From contig NZ_VDMJ01000007.1 of NCBI RefSeq assembly GCF_006335115.1, forward strand, positions 16,164 through 77,823: DNA of 61,660 nucleotides. Direction: 5' to 3'. A program made the position numbers and the translations under genes. The DNA is from Streptomyces sp. NP160 (lineage in GTDB: Bacteria > Actinomycetota > Actinomycetes > Actinomycetales > Quadrisphaeraceae). The stretch's first letter is position 1. Each line of letters begins with the position of its first letter. Below, in pieces: positions 27,695 to 36,105 of this stretch. A model generated the notes under the pieces. That model was not told the origin of the DNA and made no database searches. It worked only from the letters and a program-made list of their open reading frames with translations.

Positions 27695-28357
27695 TCACTC
27701 CTCGACCGCGGGCGGCCGGGCCAGGGCGCGCTCCACGCCCGCGAGGTCGTCCGCGCGGGCCAGCAGGTGCACCTGGTCACCGTCCTGGTGGACCGTGTCG
27801 GGGCCCGGCAGCAGCGCCCGCCCGAGGCGCACCAGGAACGCCACGCGCGCGCCGACGCGGGCCTCCAGCGAGGTCAGGCGCGTGCCCACCCACCCGGGGT
27901 GCACCTGCACCTGGGCCAGCGACAGCGTTCCGGTGGTGTCCGTGAACTGGCTCGCGGCGCCCTGCGGGAGGATGCGCCGCAGCACCTGGTCGGCCGCCCA
28001 CGGCACGGTGGCGACGGTGGGGATGCCCAGGCGCTCGTAGACCTCGGCGCGCCCGGGGTCGTAGATGCGGGCGACCACGTTGGTGACGCCGAAGGTCTCC
28101 CGCGCCACGCGCGCGGCGAGGATGTTCGAGTTGTCACCGCTGCTGACGGCGGCGAAGGCGTCGGCGGTCTCGATCCCGGCCTCGACGAGGGTGTCCCGGT
28201 CGAAGCCGACGCCCGTCACGCGCTCGCCGTCGAAGGCGCCGAGGCGGCGGAAGGCGTCGGGGTTCTGGTCGACCACGGTGACCTGGTGGTCCAGGGCGTC
28301 CAGGCGCAGGGCCAGCGCCGAGCCGACCCGTCCGCACCCCATGATGACCACGCGCAC
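27695..28357 (-). CDS. ceoB: RCK/TrkA-family potassium uptake regulatory protein (CeoB-like)
   Basis: A 220-aa paralogue of the next gene. It begins RVVIMGCGRVGSALALRLDALDHQVTVVDQNP (GxGxxG nucleotide site with Asp after strand 2). SSGDNSNILAARVARETFGVTNVVARIYDPGRAEVYERLGI follows, then an RCK_C domain (VHPGWVGTRLTSLEARVGARVAFLVRLGRALLPGPDTVHQDGDQVHLLA). It is divergent from the KimA-like transporter gene with only 59 nt between start codons. Its -10 (TAGGTT) sits 7 nt before the GTG, so it is leaderless and its promoter is packed against that of the transporter. I infer that the two RCK proteins regulate that transporter. Confidence 0.88.
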   Translation of the reverse strand: MRVVIMGCGRVGSALALRLDALDHQVTVVDQNPDAFRRLGAFDGERVTGVGFDRDTLVEAGIETADAFAAVSSGDNSNILAARVARETFGVTNVVARIYDPGRAEVYERLGIPTVATVPWAADQVLRRILPQGAASQFTDTTGTLSLAQVQVHPGWVGTRLTSLEARVGARVAFLVRLGRALLPGPDTVHQDGDQVHLLARADDLAGVERALARPPAVEE

Positions 28358-28364
28358 GAGGTCG

Positions 28365-28370
28365 AACCTA
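28365..28370 (-). promoter_or_regulatory. Leaderless -10 element (TAGGTT) of ceoB
   Basis: On the minus strand TAGGTT ends 7 nt before the GTG at 28357. It lies 32 bp from the oppositely directed -10 of the transporter gene. Confidence 0.65.
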
Positions 28371-28402
28371 GCGCGCCGGCACGGGGGCGGCCCCTCCCGG
28401 CC

Positions 28403-28408
28403 TACCAT
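28403..28408 (+). promoter_or_regulatory. Leaderless -10 element (TACCAT) of the KimA-like transporter gene
   Basis: TACCAT lies 8 nt before the GTG at 28417, with no ribosome-binding site. Confidence 0.55.
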
Positions 28409-28416
28409 CGACGCTC

Positions 28417-30492
28417 GTGCCCATCACGGACGCGGTGAAGCGGCTGCTCGTCGGCAGACCGGTCCGCAGCGACAAGCTCAGCGAGACGCTGCTGCCCAAG
28501 CGCATCGCGCTGCCGGTGTTCGCCTCCGACGCCCTGAGCTCGGTGGCCTACGCCCCCGACGAGATCCTGCTGACCCTCGCCATCGCCGGCGCGAGCGCGT
28601 ACCTGCTCTCGCCCTGGATCGCGCTCGTCGTCGTCGTCGTGCTCGTGGTGGTGGTGTCGTCCTACCGCCAGAACGTGCACGCCTACCCCTCCGGCGGCGG
28701 CGACTACGAGGTGGTCACCACCAACCTCGGGCGCACCGGCGGCGTGACGGTGGGCGCGGCGCTGCTGTGCGACTACACCCTCACGGTGGCCGTCTCGGTC
28801 TCCTCGGGGGCCCAGTACGCCGCGGCGGCGCTGCCGTTCCTCAACGGCCACGAGGTGCTGCTGGCGGTGGCCGTGGTGGTCGTCCTCACCACGCTCAACC
28901 TGCGCGGCGTGCGCGAGTCGGGCTCCGCCTTCGCCATCCCCACCTACGTGTTCATGGGGGCCATCGGCGCCATGGCGCTGGTGGGCGGCACCCGCTACGT
29001 GCTCGGTGACCTGCCCCCGGCCGAGAGCGCGGGGCTGGGCCTCATCGCCGAGCCGGGCTACGAGGCCGGCCTGACCGGTCTGGGCGGTGCGCTGCTGCTC
29101 GCGCGGGCCTTCTCCTCCGGCTGCGCGGCCCTCACCGGCGTGGAGGCCATCAGCAACGGCGTGCCGGCGTTCCGCAAGCCCAAGAGCCAGAACGCGGCCA
29201 CCACGCTCGCGCTGCTCGGGGGCATCAGCATCGTCATGCTCTTCAGCATCATCCTGCTGGCCCGCGCCACCGGCGTGCAGTTCGCCGAGGACCCGGCCAT
29301 CCAGCTCATCCGCGACGGCCAGCCGGTGGGCGACTCCTACGTCCAGGACCCCGTGATCGGCCAGATCGCCCAGGCGGTGTTCTCCGGCTTCGCCCCGGCG
29401 TTCTACCTGGTCACCACCGCCACCGGCGTCATCCTCGTGCTGGCCGCCAACACCGCCTTCAACGGGTTCCCGGTGCTCGCCTCGATCCTGGCCCGGGACG
29501 GCTTCCTGCCGCGCCAGCTGCACACCCGCGGCGACCGGCTGGCCTTCAGCAACGGGATCATCGCCCTGGCGGGCGTGGCCATCGTGCTGATCATCTCCTT
29601 CGACGCCCAGGTCACCAAGCTCATCCAGCTCTACGTGGTGGGCGTGTTCATCTCCTTCACCATGAGCCAGACCGGCATGGTCAAGCACTGGACCCGCCTG
29701 CTGGCCACCGAGACCGACCCGCGCGAGCGCGCCCGCATGGTGCGCTCGCGGATCATCAACACCGTCGGCGTGGCCATGACGGGCTCCGTGCTGGTCATCG
29801 TGCTCATCACCAAGTTCACGCGCGGCGCCTGGATCACGCTGCTGGGCATGGCGGTGCTCTTCGTGATCATGCGGGCCATCCGCAAGCACTACGACCGGGT
29901 GGCCGAGGAGCTGGCCATCGACGCCTCCCCGGCGGCCAAGGTGCTCCCGTCCAAGGTGCACGCCATCGTGCTCGTCTCCAAGGTCCACCGCCCCACGCTG
30001 CGGGCGCTGGCGTACGCGCGGGTCTCGCGGCCCTCGGTGCTGGAGGCGCTCACGGTGGACGTCGAGCCGGAGGACACCGCCGTCCTGCAGCGCCAGTGGG
30101 ACGCGCTCGACCTCCCGGTGCCCCTCAAGGCGCTGGAGTCGCCCTACCGCGAGATCACCCGCCCGATCGTCCAGTACGTGCGGGACCTGCGGCGCGAGTC
30201 GCCGCGCGACCTCGTGGTGGTCTACATCCCCGAGTACGTGGTGGGCCACTGGTGGGAGCAGGTGCTCCACAACCAGACGGCGCTGCGCCTGAAGGGCCGC
30301 CTGCTGTTCACCCCCGGCGTGGTGGTGGCGAGCGTGCCGTTCCAGCTCAGCTCCTCAGCGGGCGCCGAGGACCGCTGGGAGGGGCCCGCCGCCGGCTCGG
30401 TCCGCCAGGGGGGCCTGGCCCGCCCCGCGCCGCCGTCCTCGTCCCCGTCAGCACCGTCGGCTCCGCCGTCCACTGAGAGGAGCCCGCGATGA
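28417..30492 (+). CDS. KimA-like APC-superfamily potassium transporter
   Basis: A 691-aa membrane protein with about twelve transmembrane helices (residues 30-480) and a cytoplasmic C-terminal domain of about 200 residues. The first helix reads LPVFASDALSSVAYAPDEIL. The Asp38/Tyr45 spacing of seven matches the Asp/Tyr pair that binds K+ in Bacillus subtilis KimA, and SYRQNVHAYPSGGGDYEVV also matches that family. Homologues in actinobacteria are usually annotated as generic APC or amino acid permease (Rv2690c type). Neighbouring ceoB and ceoC encode K+-transport RCK proteins, which supports potassium rather than amino acid transport. The C terminus is Pro/Ser-rich. The start codon of the TRAM methyltransferase gene overlaps its stop (ATGA). 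Confidence 0.82.
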   Translation: MPITDAVKRLLVGRPVRSDKLSETLLPKRIALPVFASDALSSVAYAPDEILLTLAIAGASAYLLSPWIALVVVVVLVVVVSSYRQNVHAYPSGGGDYEVVTTNLGRTGGVTVGAALLCDYTLTVAVSVSSGAQYAAAALPFLNGHEVLLAVAVVVVLTTLNLRGVRESGSAFAIPTYVFMGAIGAMALVGGTRYVLGDLPPAESAGLGLIAEPGYEAGLTGLGGALLLARAFSSGCAALTGVEAISNGVPAFRKPKSQNAATTLALLGGISIVMLFSIILLARATGVQFAEDPAIQLIRDGQPVGDSYVQDPVIGQIAQAVFSGFAPAFYLVTTATGVILVLAANTAFNGFPVLASILARDGFLPRQLHTRGDRLAFSNGIIALAGVAIVLIISFDAQVTKLIQLYVVGVFISFTMSQTGMVKHWTRLLATETDPRERARMVRSRIINTVGVAMTGSVLVIVLITKFTRGAWITLLGMAVLFVIMRAIRKHYDRVAEELAIDASPAAKVLPSKVHAIVLVSKVHRPTLRALAYARVSRPSVLEALTVDVEPEDTAVLQRQWDALDLPVPLKALESPYREITRPIVQYVRDLRRESPRDLVVVYIPEYVVGHWWEQVLHNQTALRLKGRLLFTPGVVVASVPFQLSSSAGAEDRWEGPAAGSVRQGGLARPAPPSSSPSAPSAPPSTERSPR

Positions 30493-31862
30493 GCAGCCAG
30501 CCGGCGCAGCAGGCCGGCGAGCAGGGCTCGCCCGTCGGCCTGGAGGTGGAGGTCGAGGTCGGCCCCGTCGCCCACGGCGGCCACTGCGTGGCCCGCCACG
30601 AGGGCCGGGTCCTCTTCGTGCGGCACGCCCTGCCCGGGGAGCGCGTGGTGGCGCGGGTCACCGAGGGCGCGCCCCGCGACAGCTACTGGCGCGCCGACGC
30701 CGTGGCCGTGCTGCGCCTGTCCCCGGACCGCGTCACCCCGCCGTGCCCGTGGGCCGGGCCGGGCCTGTGCGGCGGCTGCGACTGGCAGCACGCCGCGCTG
30801 CCCGCCCAGCGCGCCCTCAAGGCGGCCGTGCTCGCCGAGCAGCTGGAGCGCCTCGCGGGCCTCGACGCCGCCGCCCTCGCCCCCGTGACCGGCGACGGCG
30901 GGCTGGTGGTCGAGGCCGTCGACGGCGACGGCGTGGACGTCGAGGCGGGGCTGCGCTGGCGCACCCGCGTGCAGTACGCCGTCGGGCCCGGCGGTCGCCT
31001 GGGGCTGCGCGAGCACCGCTCCCACCGCGTGGTGGAGGTCGACGACTGCCGGATCGCCGCCCCGCGCGCCGCCGAGGTCGACCCCCGCGCGGTGACGTGG
31101 CCCGGTGCCGAGGGCGTCGAGGTGGTGGCCCCGCAGACCGGCGAGGACCGCCTGCTCGTGGTGACCCCGCGCCGCACCGGCGACGGGCAGGGCCGCCGGC
31201 TGCGCCTGCCGAACCCGCCCGCGCCGTCGTCCCTGGCGGTGGTGGGCGACGAGGGCCTGGCGCGCGTGCGCGGCCGCACCTGGGTGGCCCAGGAGGTCGA
31301 GCTGCCCCGCGGCCCGCGCAGCTTCCGCGTCACGGGCTCCGGCTTCTGGCAGGTGCACCCCGGGGCCGCCGCGGCGCTCGCGGGCGCCGTCGTGCGCTTC
31401 GCCGGGCTGGCGCCCGGCGAGGCCGTCGCCGACCTGTACGCCGGCGCGGGCCTGCTCACCGCCGCGCTGGCCGAGGAGGTCGGCGAGGACGGCCGCGTGG
31501 TCAGCGTGGAGGGGGACGCGCGCGCCGTCGCCGACGCGCGCCGCAACCTGCGCGACCTGCCCCAGGTGCGCGTGCTGCCCGGCCGGGTGGACCGCGCGCT
31601 GGGCGCGATGGCCGCCGACGACGAGCACGTCGACGTCGTGGTGCTCGACCCGCCGCGCGTGGGCGCCCGCCGCGGCGTGCTCGAGCGGGTGGCCTCGCTG
31701 GCCCCCCGCACCGTGGTGCACGTGGCGTGCGACCCGGCTGCCCTGGCCCGCGACGTCGCCGTCCTCGCCGAGCTGGGCTACCGCCTCGACGGGCTGCGCG
31801 CCTTCGACCTGTTCCCGCAGACCCACCACGTGGAGGCCGTCGCGCGCCTCGTGCGCGCCTGA
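30489..31862 (+). CDS. TRAM-domain class I SAM-dependent RNA m5U methyltransferase (RumA/TrmA family)
   Basis: A 457-aa enzyme that would methylate uridine C5 in rRNA or tRNA. Residues 17-78 form a TRAM RNA-binding domain (GLEVEVEVGPVAHGGHCVARHEGRVLFVRHALPGE). Four Cys for a [4Fe-4S] cluster are present (Cys86, Cys94, Cys97, Cys187 in DDCRI). The SAM domain has VADLYAGAGLLTAALAEE and LDPPRVGARRGVLE. The nucleophile is Cys414 in HVACDPAALARD. E. coli RlmD has the same layout; target specificity is not predictable. It is translationally coupled to the KimA-like transporter gene, an arrangement conserved in mycobacteria (Rv2689c/Rv2690c). GAGAGGAG precedes its ATG. Confidence 0.9.
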   Translation: MSSQPAQQAGEQGSPVGLEVEVEVGPVAHGGHCVARHEGRVLFVRHALPGERVVARVTEGAPRDSYWRADAVAVLRLSPDRVTPPCPWAGPGLCGGCDWQHAALPAQRALKAAVLAEQLERLAGLDAAALAPVTGDGGLVVEAVDGDGVDVEAGLRWRTRVQYAVGPGGRLGLREHRSHRVVEVDDCRIAAPRAAEVDPRAVTWPGAEGVEVVAPQTGEDRLLVVTPRRTGDGQGRRLRLPNPPAPSSLAVVGDEGLARVRGRTWVAQEVELPRGPRSFRVTGSGFWQVHPGAAAALAGAVVRFAGLAPGEAVADLYAGAGLLTAALAEEVGEDGRVVSVEGDARAVADARRNLRDLPQVRVLPGRVDRALGAMAADDEHVDVVVLDPPRVGARRGVLERVASLAPRTVVHVACDPAALARDVAVLAELGYRLDGLRAFDLFPQTHHVEAVARLVRA

Positions 31863-31897
31863 CGGCCGGCGGGCGCCGATGCGGCGCCCGCCGGCCG
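31863..31897. terminator. Strong hairpin between the TRAM methyltransferase and siderophore-binding protein genes
   Basis: A perfect 16-bp stem (CGGCCGGCGGGCGCCG and complement) with loop ATG begins right after the methyltransferase stop. It serves both convergent genes. There is no T-tract. Confidence 0.85.
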
Positions 31898-31901
31898 GGG
31901 G

Positions 31902-32951
31902 TCACGGGGAGACGGTCTCCAGCTGCGGCACCAGCTGCTCCAGGGCGTACTGCGTGGCCAGCGTGGTGCCGAGGGAGAACGCCGAGCTCGTGTCGCCGTC
32001 GATGACGAGGGCGTGCTCGGCGGTCACCGCGGGCAGCGCGTTCCAGGCGGCGTCCCCGGTGATGTCGGTGGTGGGGATGAAGATCGGGAACGCGACGACG
32101 ACGTCGGCGTCGAGCAGGTCCAGCTGCTCCGTCGAGACGTCCACGCTGAAGCCGCCGCTGTTGGCGGGCAGGGCGGCGATCTTCGGGTTCTGCTGGAACC
32201 CGAGGGCCTCCATGAACTCCACCCGGCCGCCCAGGGGGTCCGAGCCGTCGCCACCCGGCGCGGCGACGTAGGCGCCCCACCCGTTGGAGGTCTTGGTGGC
32301 CACCGTGGCGGTGCGGCCCTTCCACTGCGGGTGGTCGGCGGCGGCCTGCTCGAAGCCCGCGCGCAGCCCCTCGAGCAGCTGCTGGCCCTCGGCCTGCTTG
32401 CCGAGCGCGGTGGAGACGAGCTCCATCTGCTGGCGGGTGGTGGTGAGGTAGCTGTCGCCGCCGGTGGGCACGCCGACGGTCGGGGCGATCTGCGAGAGGC
32501 GCTCGTAGCGGGCCTGGTCGCCGGAGCTCTTGGTGTCGAGGATGAGGTCCGGCCGCAGTGCGGCGATGGCCTCGTAGGACGGCTCGAGGGTCTCGATGAT
32601 GGTCGGAGCGGTCGTGTAGAGGCCCGCGGCCCACGGGCCGACGCCCTCGCCGCCGAAGGCCAGCCAGTCCGAGGCGCCGACCGGCTGCACGCCCAGGGCC
32701 AGCGCGGTCTCGGCGTCCCCCCACCCCAGCGCGACCACGCGCTGGGGTGCGGACTCGATGGTCACGGCGCCGAACTTGGTCTGCACGGTGGCGGGGAAGG
32801 CCCCGCCGGCAGCGCCGCCGGAGCCGCTCGCCGCGCTCGAGGGCGCGGCGCCGGACGCGCCGTCGGAGGCGGTGCCACCGGAGGAGCACGCGGCCAGCGC
32901 CGCGGCGATCGCGGTGGCGGGGACGAGGGCGAGCAGGTCGCGGCGGCGCAC
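31902..32951 (-). CDS. Iron-siderophore ABC transporter substrate-binding lipoprotein
   Basis: A 349-aa lipoprotein. The signal peptide RRRDLLALVPATAIAAALAAC has lipobox LAAC with Cys22, and an RRRDLL start that could suit Tat export. After a Ser/Gly/Ala linker the FecB/TroA-type fold begins: VTIESAPQRVVALGWGDAETALALGVQPVGASD, LEPSYEAIAALRPDLILDTKSS and LDADVVVAFPIF. These are typical of periplasmic binding proteins for ferric siderophores. It is divergent from the two permeases and ATPase, and the iron-box operator lies between them. The GTG start has GGAG 5 nt upstream. The iron-bound ligand is unknown. Confidence 0.9.
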   Translation of the reverse strand: MRRRDLLALVPATAIAAALAACSSGGTASDGASGAAPSSAASGSGGAAGGAFPATVQTKFGAVTIESAPQRVVALGWGDAETALALGVQPVGASDWLAFGGEGVGPWAAGLYTTAPTIIETLEPSYEAIAALRPDLILDTKSSGDQARYERLSQIAPTVGVPTGGDSYLTTTRQQMELVSTALGKQAEGQQLLEGLRAGFEQAAADHPQWKGRTATVATKTSNGWGAYVAAPGGDGSDPLGGRVEFMEALGFQQNPKIAALPANSGGFSVDVSTEQLDLLDADVVVAFPIFIPTTDITGDAAWNALPAVTAEHALVIDGDTSSAFSLGTTLATQYALEQLVPQLETVSP

Positions 32952-33076
32952 GGGGTCTCCAGGAGGCTCGGGTGGGGCTGCGGGCGGCTGCGGGCGGCGG
33001 GGAGCCGTGGCACCGTGGCCGTCGGGGTGCGGGCCGCGAGGGCGCGGACGTCGACCAGCGACGCCGTGATCTCCCG

Positions 33077-33105
33077 GTGATCGCAGAGTGAGGACAGGCT
33101 AACCT
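33077..33105 (+). promoter_or_regulatory. Promoter of the siderophore permease operon
   Basis: GTGATC at 33077-33082 and TAACCT at 33100-33105, with a 17-nt spacer, give a plausible -35/-10 pair. The -10 lies inside the iron box. On the opposite strand TAGCCT (33101-33096) is a candidate -10 for the substrate-binding protein gene. Confidence 0.55.
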
Positions 33106-33107
33106 CA
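33089..33107. promoter_or_regulatory. Iron-box operator (DtxR/IdeR/DmdR type)
   Basis: TGAGGACAGGCTAACCTCA matches 15 of 19 positions of the consensus iron box TTAGGTTAGGCTAACCTAA and has dyad symmetry (GTGAGG / CCTCAC). It covers the -10 of the divergent importer promoters, so an iron-loaded repressor would shut off both sides. Confidence 0.85.
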
Positions 33108-33123
33108 CGGCTGTGAGGACGGC

Positions 33124-34152
33124 ATGACCAGGGCACGTCGGCGCCGAGCAGCGCTGCTCGTGCTGGCCGCCACCCTGCTCGTGGCCGTCTGGCTCAGCCT
33201 GGCCGTCGGGTCCCGCCAGGTCCCCCTCGGCGCCGTCGTCGACGCGCTCGCGTCGGCGCTGGGCGGGGGGAGCGCGCCCGCGGGCTCGGACGCCGGCGTC
33301 GTCGTCGACCAGCGGCTGCCCCGCACGGCGCTCGGGCTGGCGGCCGGTGCCGCCCTGGGCGTCTCCGGCGCGCTGGTGCAGGCCGTGACGCGCAACCCCC
33401 TGGCCGACCCGGGGATCCTCGGCGTCACCGCGGGCGCCTCCTTCGCCGCCGCGGTGGCGGTCGGCGTGCTGGGCGCCTCGGCCACCGGCGGCGGGGTCTG
33501 GGCGGCGCTGCTGGGCGCGCTGCTCGCCTCGGTGCTGGTGCAGCTGGTCGGTGCCTCGGCGGCGGGCGGCGGCGGGCGCGGCTCACCGGTGCAGCTGCTG
33601 CTCGCCGGTCTCGCGCTCGGTGCTGTGCTCGCCGGCCTGACCTCGGCGCTGCGCCTGTCCGACCCGCAGGCCTTCTCCGCCCTGGTGGTGTGGGAGAGCG
33701 GGAACCTCGCCGACCGGGGCTGGGCCGGGCTCGCCGCGGTGTGGCCGCTGCTGGCGGCCGGTCTGGTGGTGGCCCTGGCCCTCACGCCGGCCCTGAACGC
33801 CGTGGCGCTCGGTGACGACCTCGCCCAGGCCCTCGGCGCCCGGGTCTGGCTGGTCCGCGCCGCGGCCGTGGGAGCCGTGGCGCTGCTCGCGGGCGGCGCC
33901 ACCGCGGCGGCCGGCCCGATCGCCTTCGTGGGGCTCGTGGTGCCGCACGTCGTGAGGTGGGCCGTCGGTCCCGACCAGCGCTGGCTGGTGGCGTGCTGCG
34001 CCGTCGCCGCGCCGGTGCTCCTGCTGCTCGCCGACGTCGTCGGACGCGTCGTCCTGCGTCCCGGAGAGCTGCCGGCGGGCGTCGTGACCGCGGCGCTGGG
34101 CGCCCCCGTCCTCGTCGCGCTGGTGCGCCGCCAGCGGGTGCCCGCACCGTGA
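33124..34152 (+). CDS. Siderophore ABC transporter permease (FecCD family), first subunit
   Basis: A 342-aa membrane protein of the FecCD/BtuC family with about ten helices. Family motifs include RLPRTALGLAAGAALGVSGALVQAVTRNPLADPGILGVTAGASFAAA at about 60-105 and the C-terminal GPIAFVGLVVPHVVRW, the coupling region that contacts the ATPase. The ATG at 33124 has GAGGA 5-9 nt upstream. It forms a heterodimer with the next gene product. The stop overlaps the next start by 4 nt (GTGA). It is iron-repressed through the box at 33089-33107. Confidence 0.92.
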   Translation: MTRARRRRAALLVLAATLLVAVWLSLAVGSRQVPLGAVVDALASALGGGSAPAGSDAGVVVDQRLPRTALGLAAGAALGVSGALVQAVTRNPLADPGILGVTAGASFAAAVAVGVLGASATGGGVWAALLGALLASVLVQLVGASAAGGGGRGSPVQLLLAGLALGAVLAGLTSALRLSDPQAFSALVVWESGNLADRGWAGLAAVWPLLAAGLVVALALTPALNAVALGDDLAQALGARVWLVRAAAVGAVALLAGGATAAAGPIAFVGLVVPHVVRWAVGPDQRWLVACCAVAAPVLLLLADVVGRVVLRPGELPAGVVTAALGAPVLVALVRRQRVPAP

Positions 34153-35273
34153 GCGCGACCGTCCGGCTGCGCGGCGGTCTGCGCGGCGGCCTGCGCGGCG
34201 GACGCCTGCCCGTGCTGGGAACCCGGGTGCACCGCAGGCCGCTGCTGGTGGGGCTGGTCGTGGCCGCCGCCCTCCTGGCGCTGGCCCTGGTGGCCCTGGG
34301 CACGGGGGACTACCCGCTGTCGCCGTCCCAGGTCGTCGCCGCGGTGCTCGACCCGGGGGCGGGCTTCGAGCGCACGGTCGTGCTCGAGTGGCGCCTGCCG
34401 CGCGTGCTGGCGGCGCTCGCGTTCGGCGCCGCGCTGGGTGCCTCGGGGGCGGTCTTCCAGTCGCTCACGCGCAACCCGCTCGGCTCACCGGACGTCATCG
34501 GCTTCTCCACCGGCGCCTACACCGGCGCCCTGCTCTCCCTGACCGTCCTGAGCGGGGGAGCGAGCGCGGCCTTCTCGGCCACCACCGGGTCGGCCACCGG
34601 GTCCACCGGGGGCGGCGCCTCCACCACGGCCGGCGCGCTGGTGGGCGGGATGCTCACGGCCGCCGCCGTGTACGCGCTCGCCCGCGTGCGCGGGTCGGTG
34701 CAGGGGTACCGGCTGGTGGTCGTCGGCATCGCCGCGACGGCCGTGCTGCACGCCGTCAACACCTACCTGCTGCTGCGCGCGCAGACGGAGGTGGCCATGG
34801 CCGGCGCCGTCTGGGGCGCCGGGTCGCTGTCGCTGGTGGGCTGGGGCGACCTGCGGTGGGCGCTCGCGGCGCTCGCCGCCCTGCTGCCGCTGCTGGCCCT
34901 GCTCTCGGCGGCGCTGCGCCAGCTGGAGCTCGGCGACGACGCCGCCAGCGCCCACGGCGTCCCGGTGGAGCGGGCGCGGCTGGCCCTCGTCGTCGTCGGG
35001 GTGGCCCTGGTCTCGGTGGTCACGGCCAGCACGGGGCCGATCGCGTTCGTGGCGCTCGCCGCCCCGCAGGTCGCGCGGCTGGTGCTGCGCGGCGCGGGGC
35101 TGCCGCTCGTCGGCTCGGCGCTGGTCGGGGCGCTGCTGCTGCTCTCGGCCGACCAGGTGGCCCAGCGGTTCCTCTCCGGGGTGCCGGTGGGCGTCGTCAC
35201 CGTGGTGGGCGGCGGGGTGTACCTGCTGGTGCTGCTGCTGGCCCGCCCGGGCCGGGGGAGGAGGACGGCGTGA
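34149..35273 (+). CDS. Siderophore ABC transporter permease (FecCD family), second subunit
   Basis: A 374-aa FecCD permease. It starts with an Arg/Gly-rich cytoplasmic segment carrying a triple RGGL repeat (LRGGLRGGLRGGRLP). The family core follows: EWRLPRVLAALAFGAALGASGAVFQSLTRNPLGSPDVIGFSTGAYTGA and TGPIAFVALAAPQVARLV. A Ser/Thr/Gly insertion (FSATTGSATGSTGGGASTTAG) sits in an extracytoplasmic loop. The start overlaps the previous stop (GTGA) and the end overlaps the ATPase start, so the three genes form a tight operon. Confidence 0.92.
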   Translation: MSATVRLRGGLRGGLRGGRLPVLGTRVHRRPLLVGLVVAAALLALALVALGTGDYPLSPSQVVAAVLDPGAGFERTVVLEWRLPRVLAALAFGAALGASGAVFQSLTRNPLGSPDVIGFSTGAYTGALLSLTVLSGGASAAFSATTGSATGSTGGGASTTAGALVGGMLTAAAVYALARVRGSVQGYRLVVVGIAATAVLHAVNTYLLLRAQTEVAMAGAVWGAGSLSLVGWGDLRWALAALAALLPLLALLSAALRQLELGDDAASAHGVPVERARLALVVVGVALVSVVTASTGPIAFVALAAPQVARLVLRGAGLPLVGSALVGALLLLSADQVAQRFLSGVPVGVVTVVGGGVYLLVLLLARPGRGRRTA

Positions 35274-36067
35274 GCTCCCGGCTGGAGGCGCAGCACCTGC
35301 GCCTGGGGTACGACGGGCGGGCCGTGGCCGACGACCTCTCCCTCGCCGTGCCCGACGGCTCCTTCACCGCCGTGGTGGGGCCGAACGCGTGCGGCAAGTC
35401 GACACTGCTGCGGGCGTTCTCCCGGCTCCTGCGCCCCCAGGGCGGGACGGTGCTGCTGGACGGGCGGGCGCTGGCGTCCTACCGGCCCAAGGAGGCCGCC
35501 CGGCGTATCGGCCTGCTGCCGCAGTCCGCCACCGCGCCCGAGGGCATCACCGTGGGCGACCTCGTGTCCCGCGGCCGCTACCCGCACCAGGGGCTGGTGC
35601 GGCAGTGGTCGGCCGCCGACGAGGTGGCGGTCGCCGACGCGATGGTCGCCACCGGGGTGGAGGAGCTGCGCGACCGGCTGGTCGAGGAGCTCTCCGGGGG
35701 CCAGCGCCAGCGGGTGTGGGTGGCGGTGGCCCTGGCGCAGGGCACGCCGCTGCTGCTGCTCGACGAGCCCACGACGTTCCTCGACATCGCCCACCAGGTG
35801 GAGCTGCTCGACCTGTTCGCCGACCTCCACGACGACGGCACGACCGTGGTCGCCGTGCTCCACGACCTCGGCCACGCCGCCCGGTACGCCACCCACCTCG
35901 TGGTGATGAAGGACGGCGACGTGGTGGCGGCCGGCCCGCCCGCCGAGGTGCTCACGGCGGAGCTCGTGGAGGACGTCTACGGGCTGGCGTGCGTCGTCGT
36001 CCCCGATCCCGTGACCGGCACCCCGCTGGTGCTGCCGCGGGGGCGGGAGGACCGCCGCTCGCGCTGA
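35270..36067 (+). CDS. Siderophore ABC transporter ATP-binding protein (FepC/FhuC type)
   Basis: A 265-aa ATPase. Walker A is GPNACGKSTLL (residues about 37-47), the signature is LSGGQRQRVWVAVALAQ, Walker B is LLLLDEPTTFLDIAHQVELLDL, and the H-loop is VLHDLGHAARYA. The DIAHQ sequence after the D-loop is typical of iron-siderophore importers. It energises the two FecCD permeases, to which it is coupled by a GTGA overlap. It is the last gene of the iron-regulated operon; the aconitase gene follows 150 nt later from its own control region. Confidence 0.93.
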   Translation: MSSRLEAQHLRLGYDGRAVADDLSLAVPDGSFTAVVGPNACGKSTLLRAFSRLLRPQGGTVLLDGRALASYRPKEAARRIGLLPQSATAPEGITVGDLVSRGRYPHQGLVRQWSAADEVAVADAMVATGVEELRDRLVEELSGGQRQRVWVAVALAQGTPLLLLDEPTTFLDIAHQVELLDLFADLHDDGTTVVAVLHDLGHAARYATHLVVMKDGDVVAAGPPAEVLTAELVEDVYGLACVVVPDPVTGTPLVLPRGREDRRSR

Positions 36068-36105
36068 GGACGGCTCCAGCGGCCGCAGGCCGTTGACCCG
36101 ACGAG

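Noticed and set aside
28358-28416. c-di-AMP (ydaO-type) riboswitch ahead of the KimA-like gene
   Set aside because: Only 59 nt separate the divergent starts and the transcript appears leaderless, leaving no room for an aptamer.
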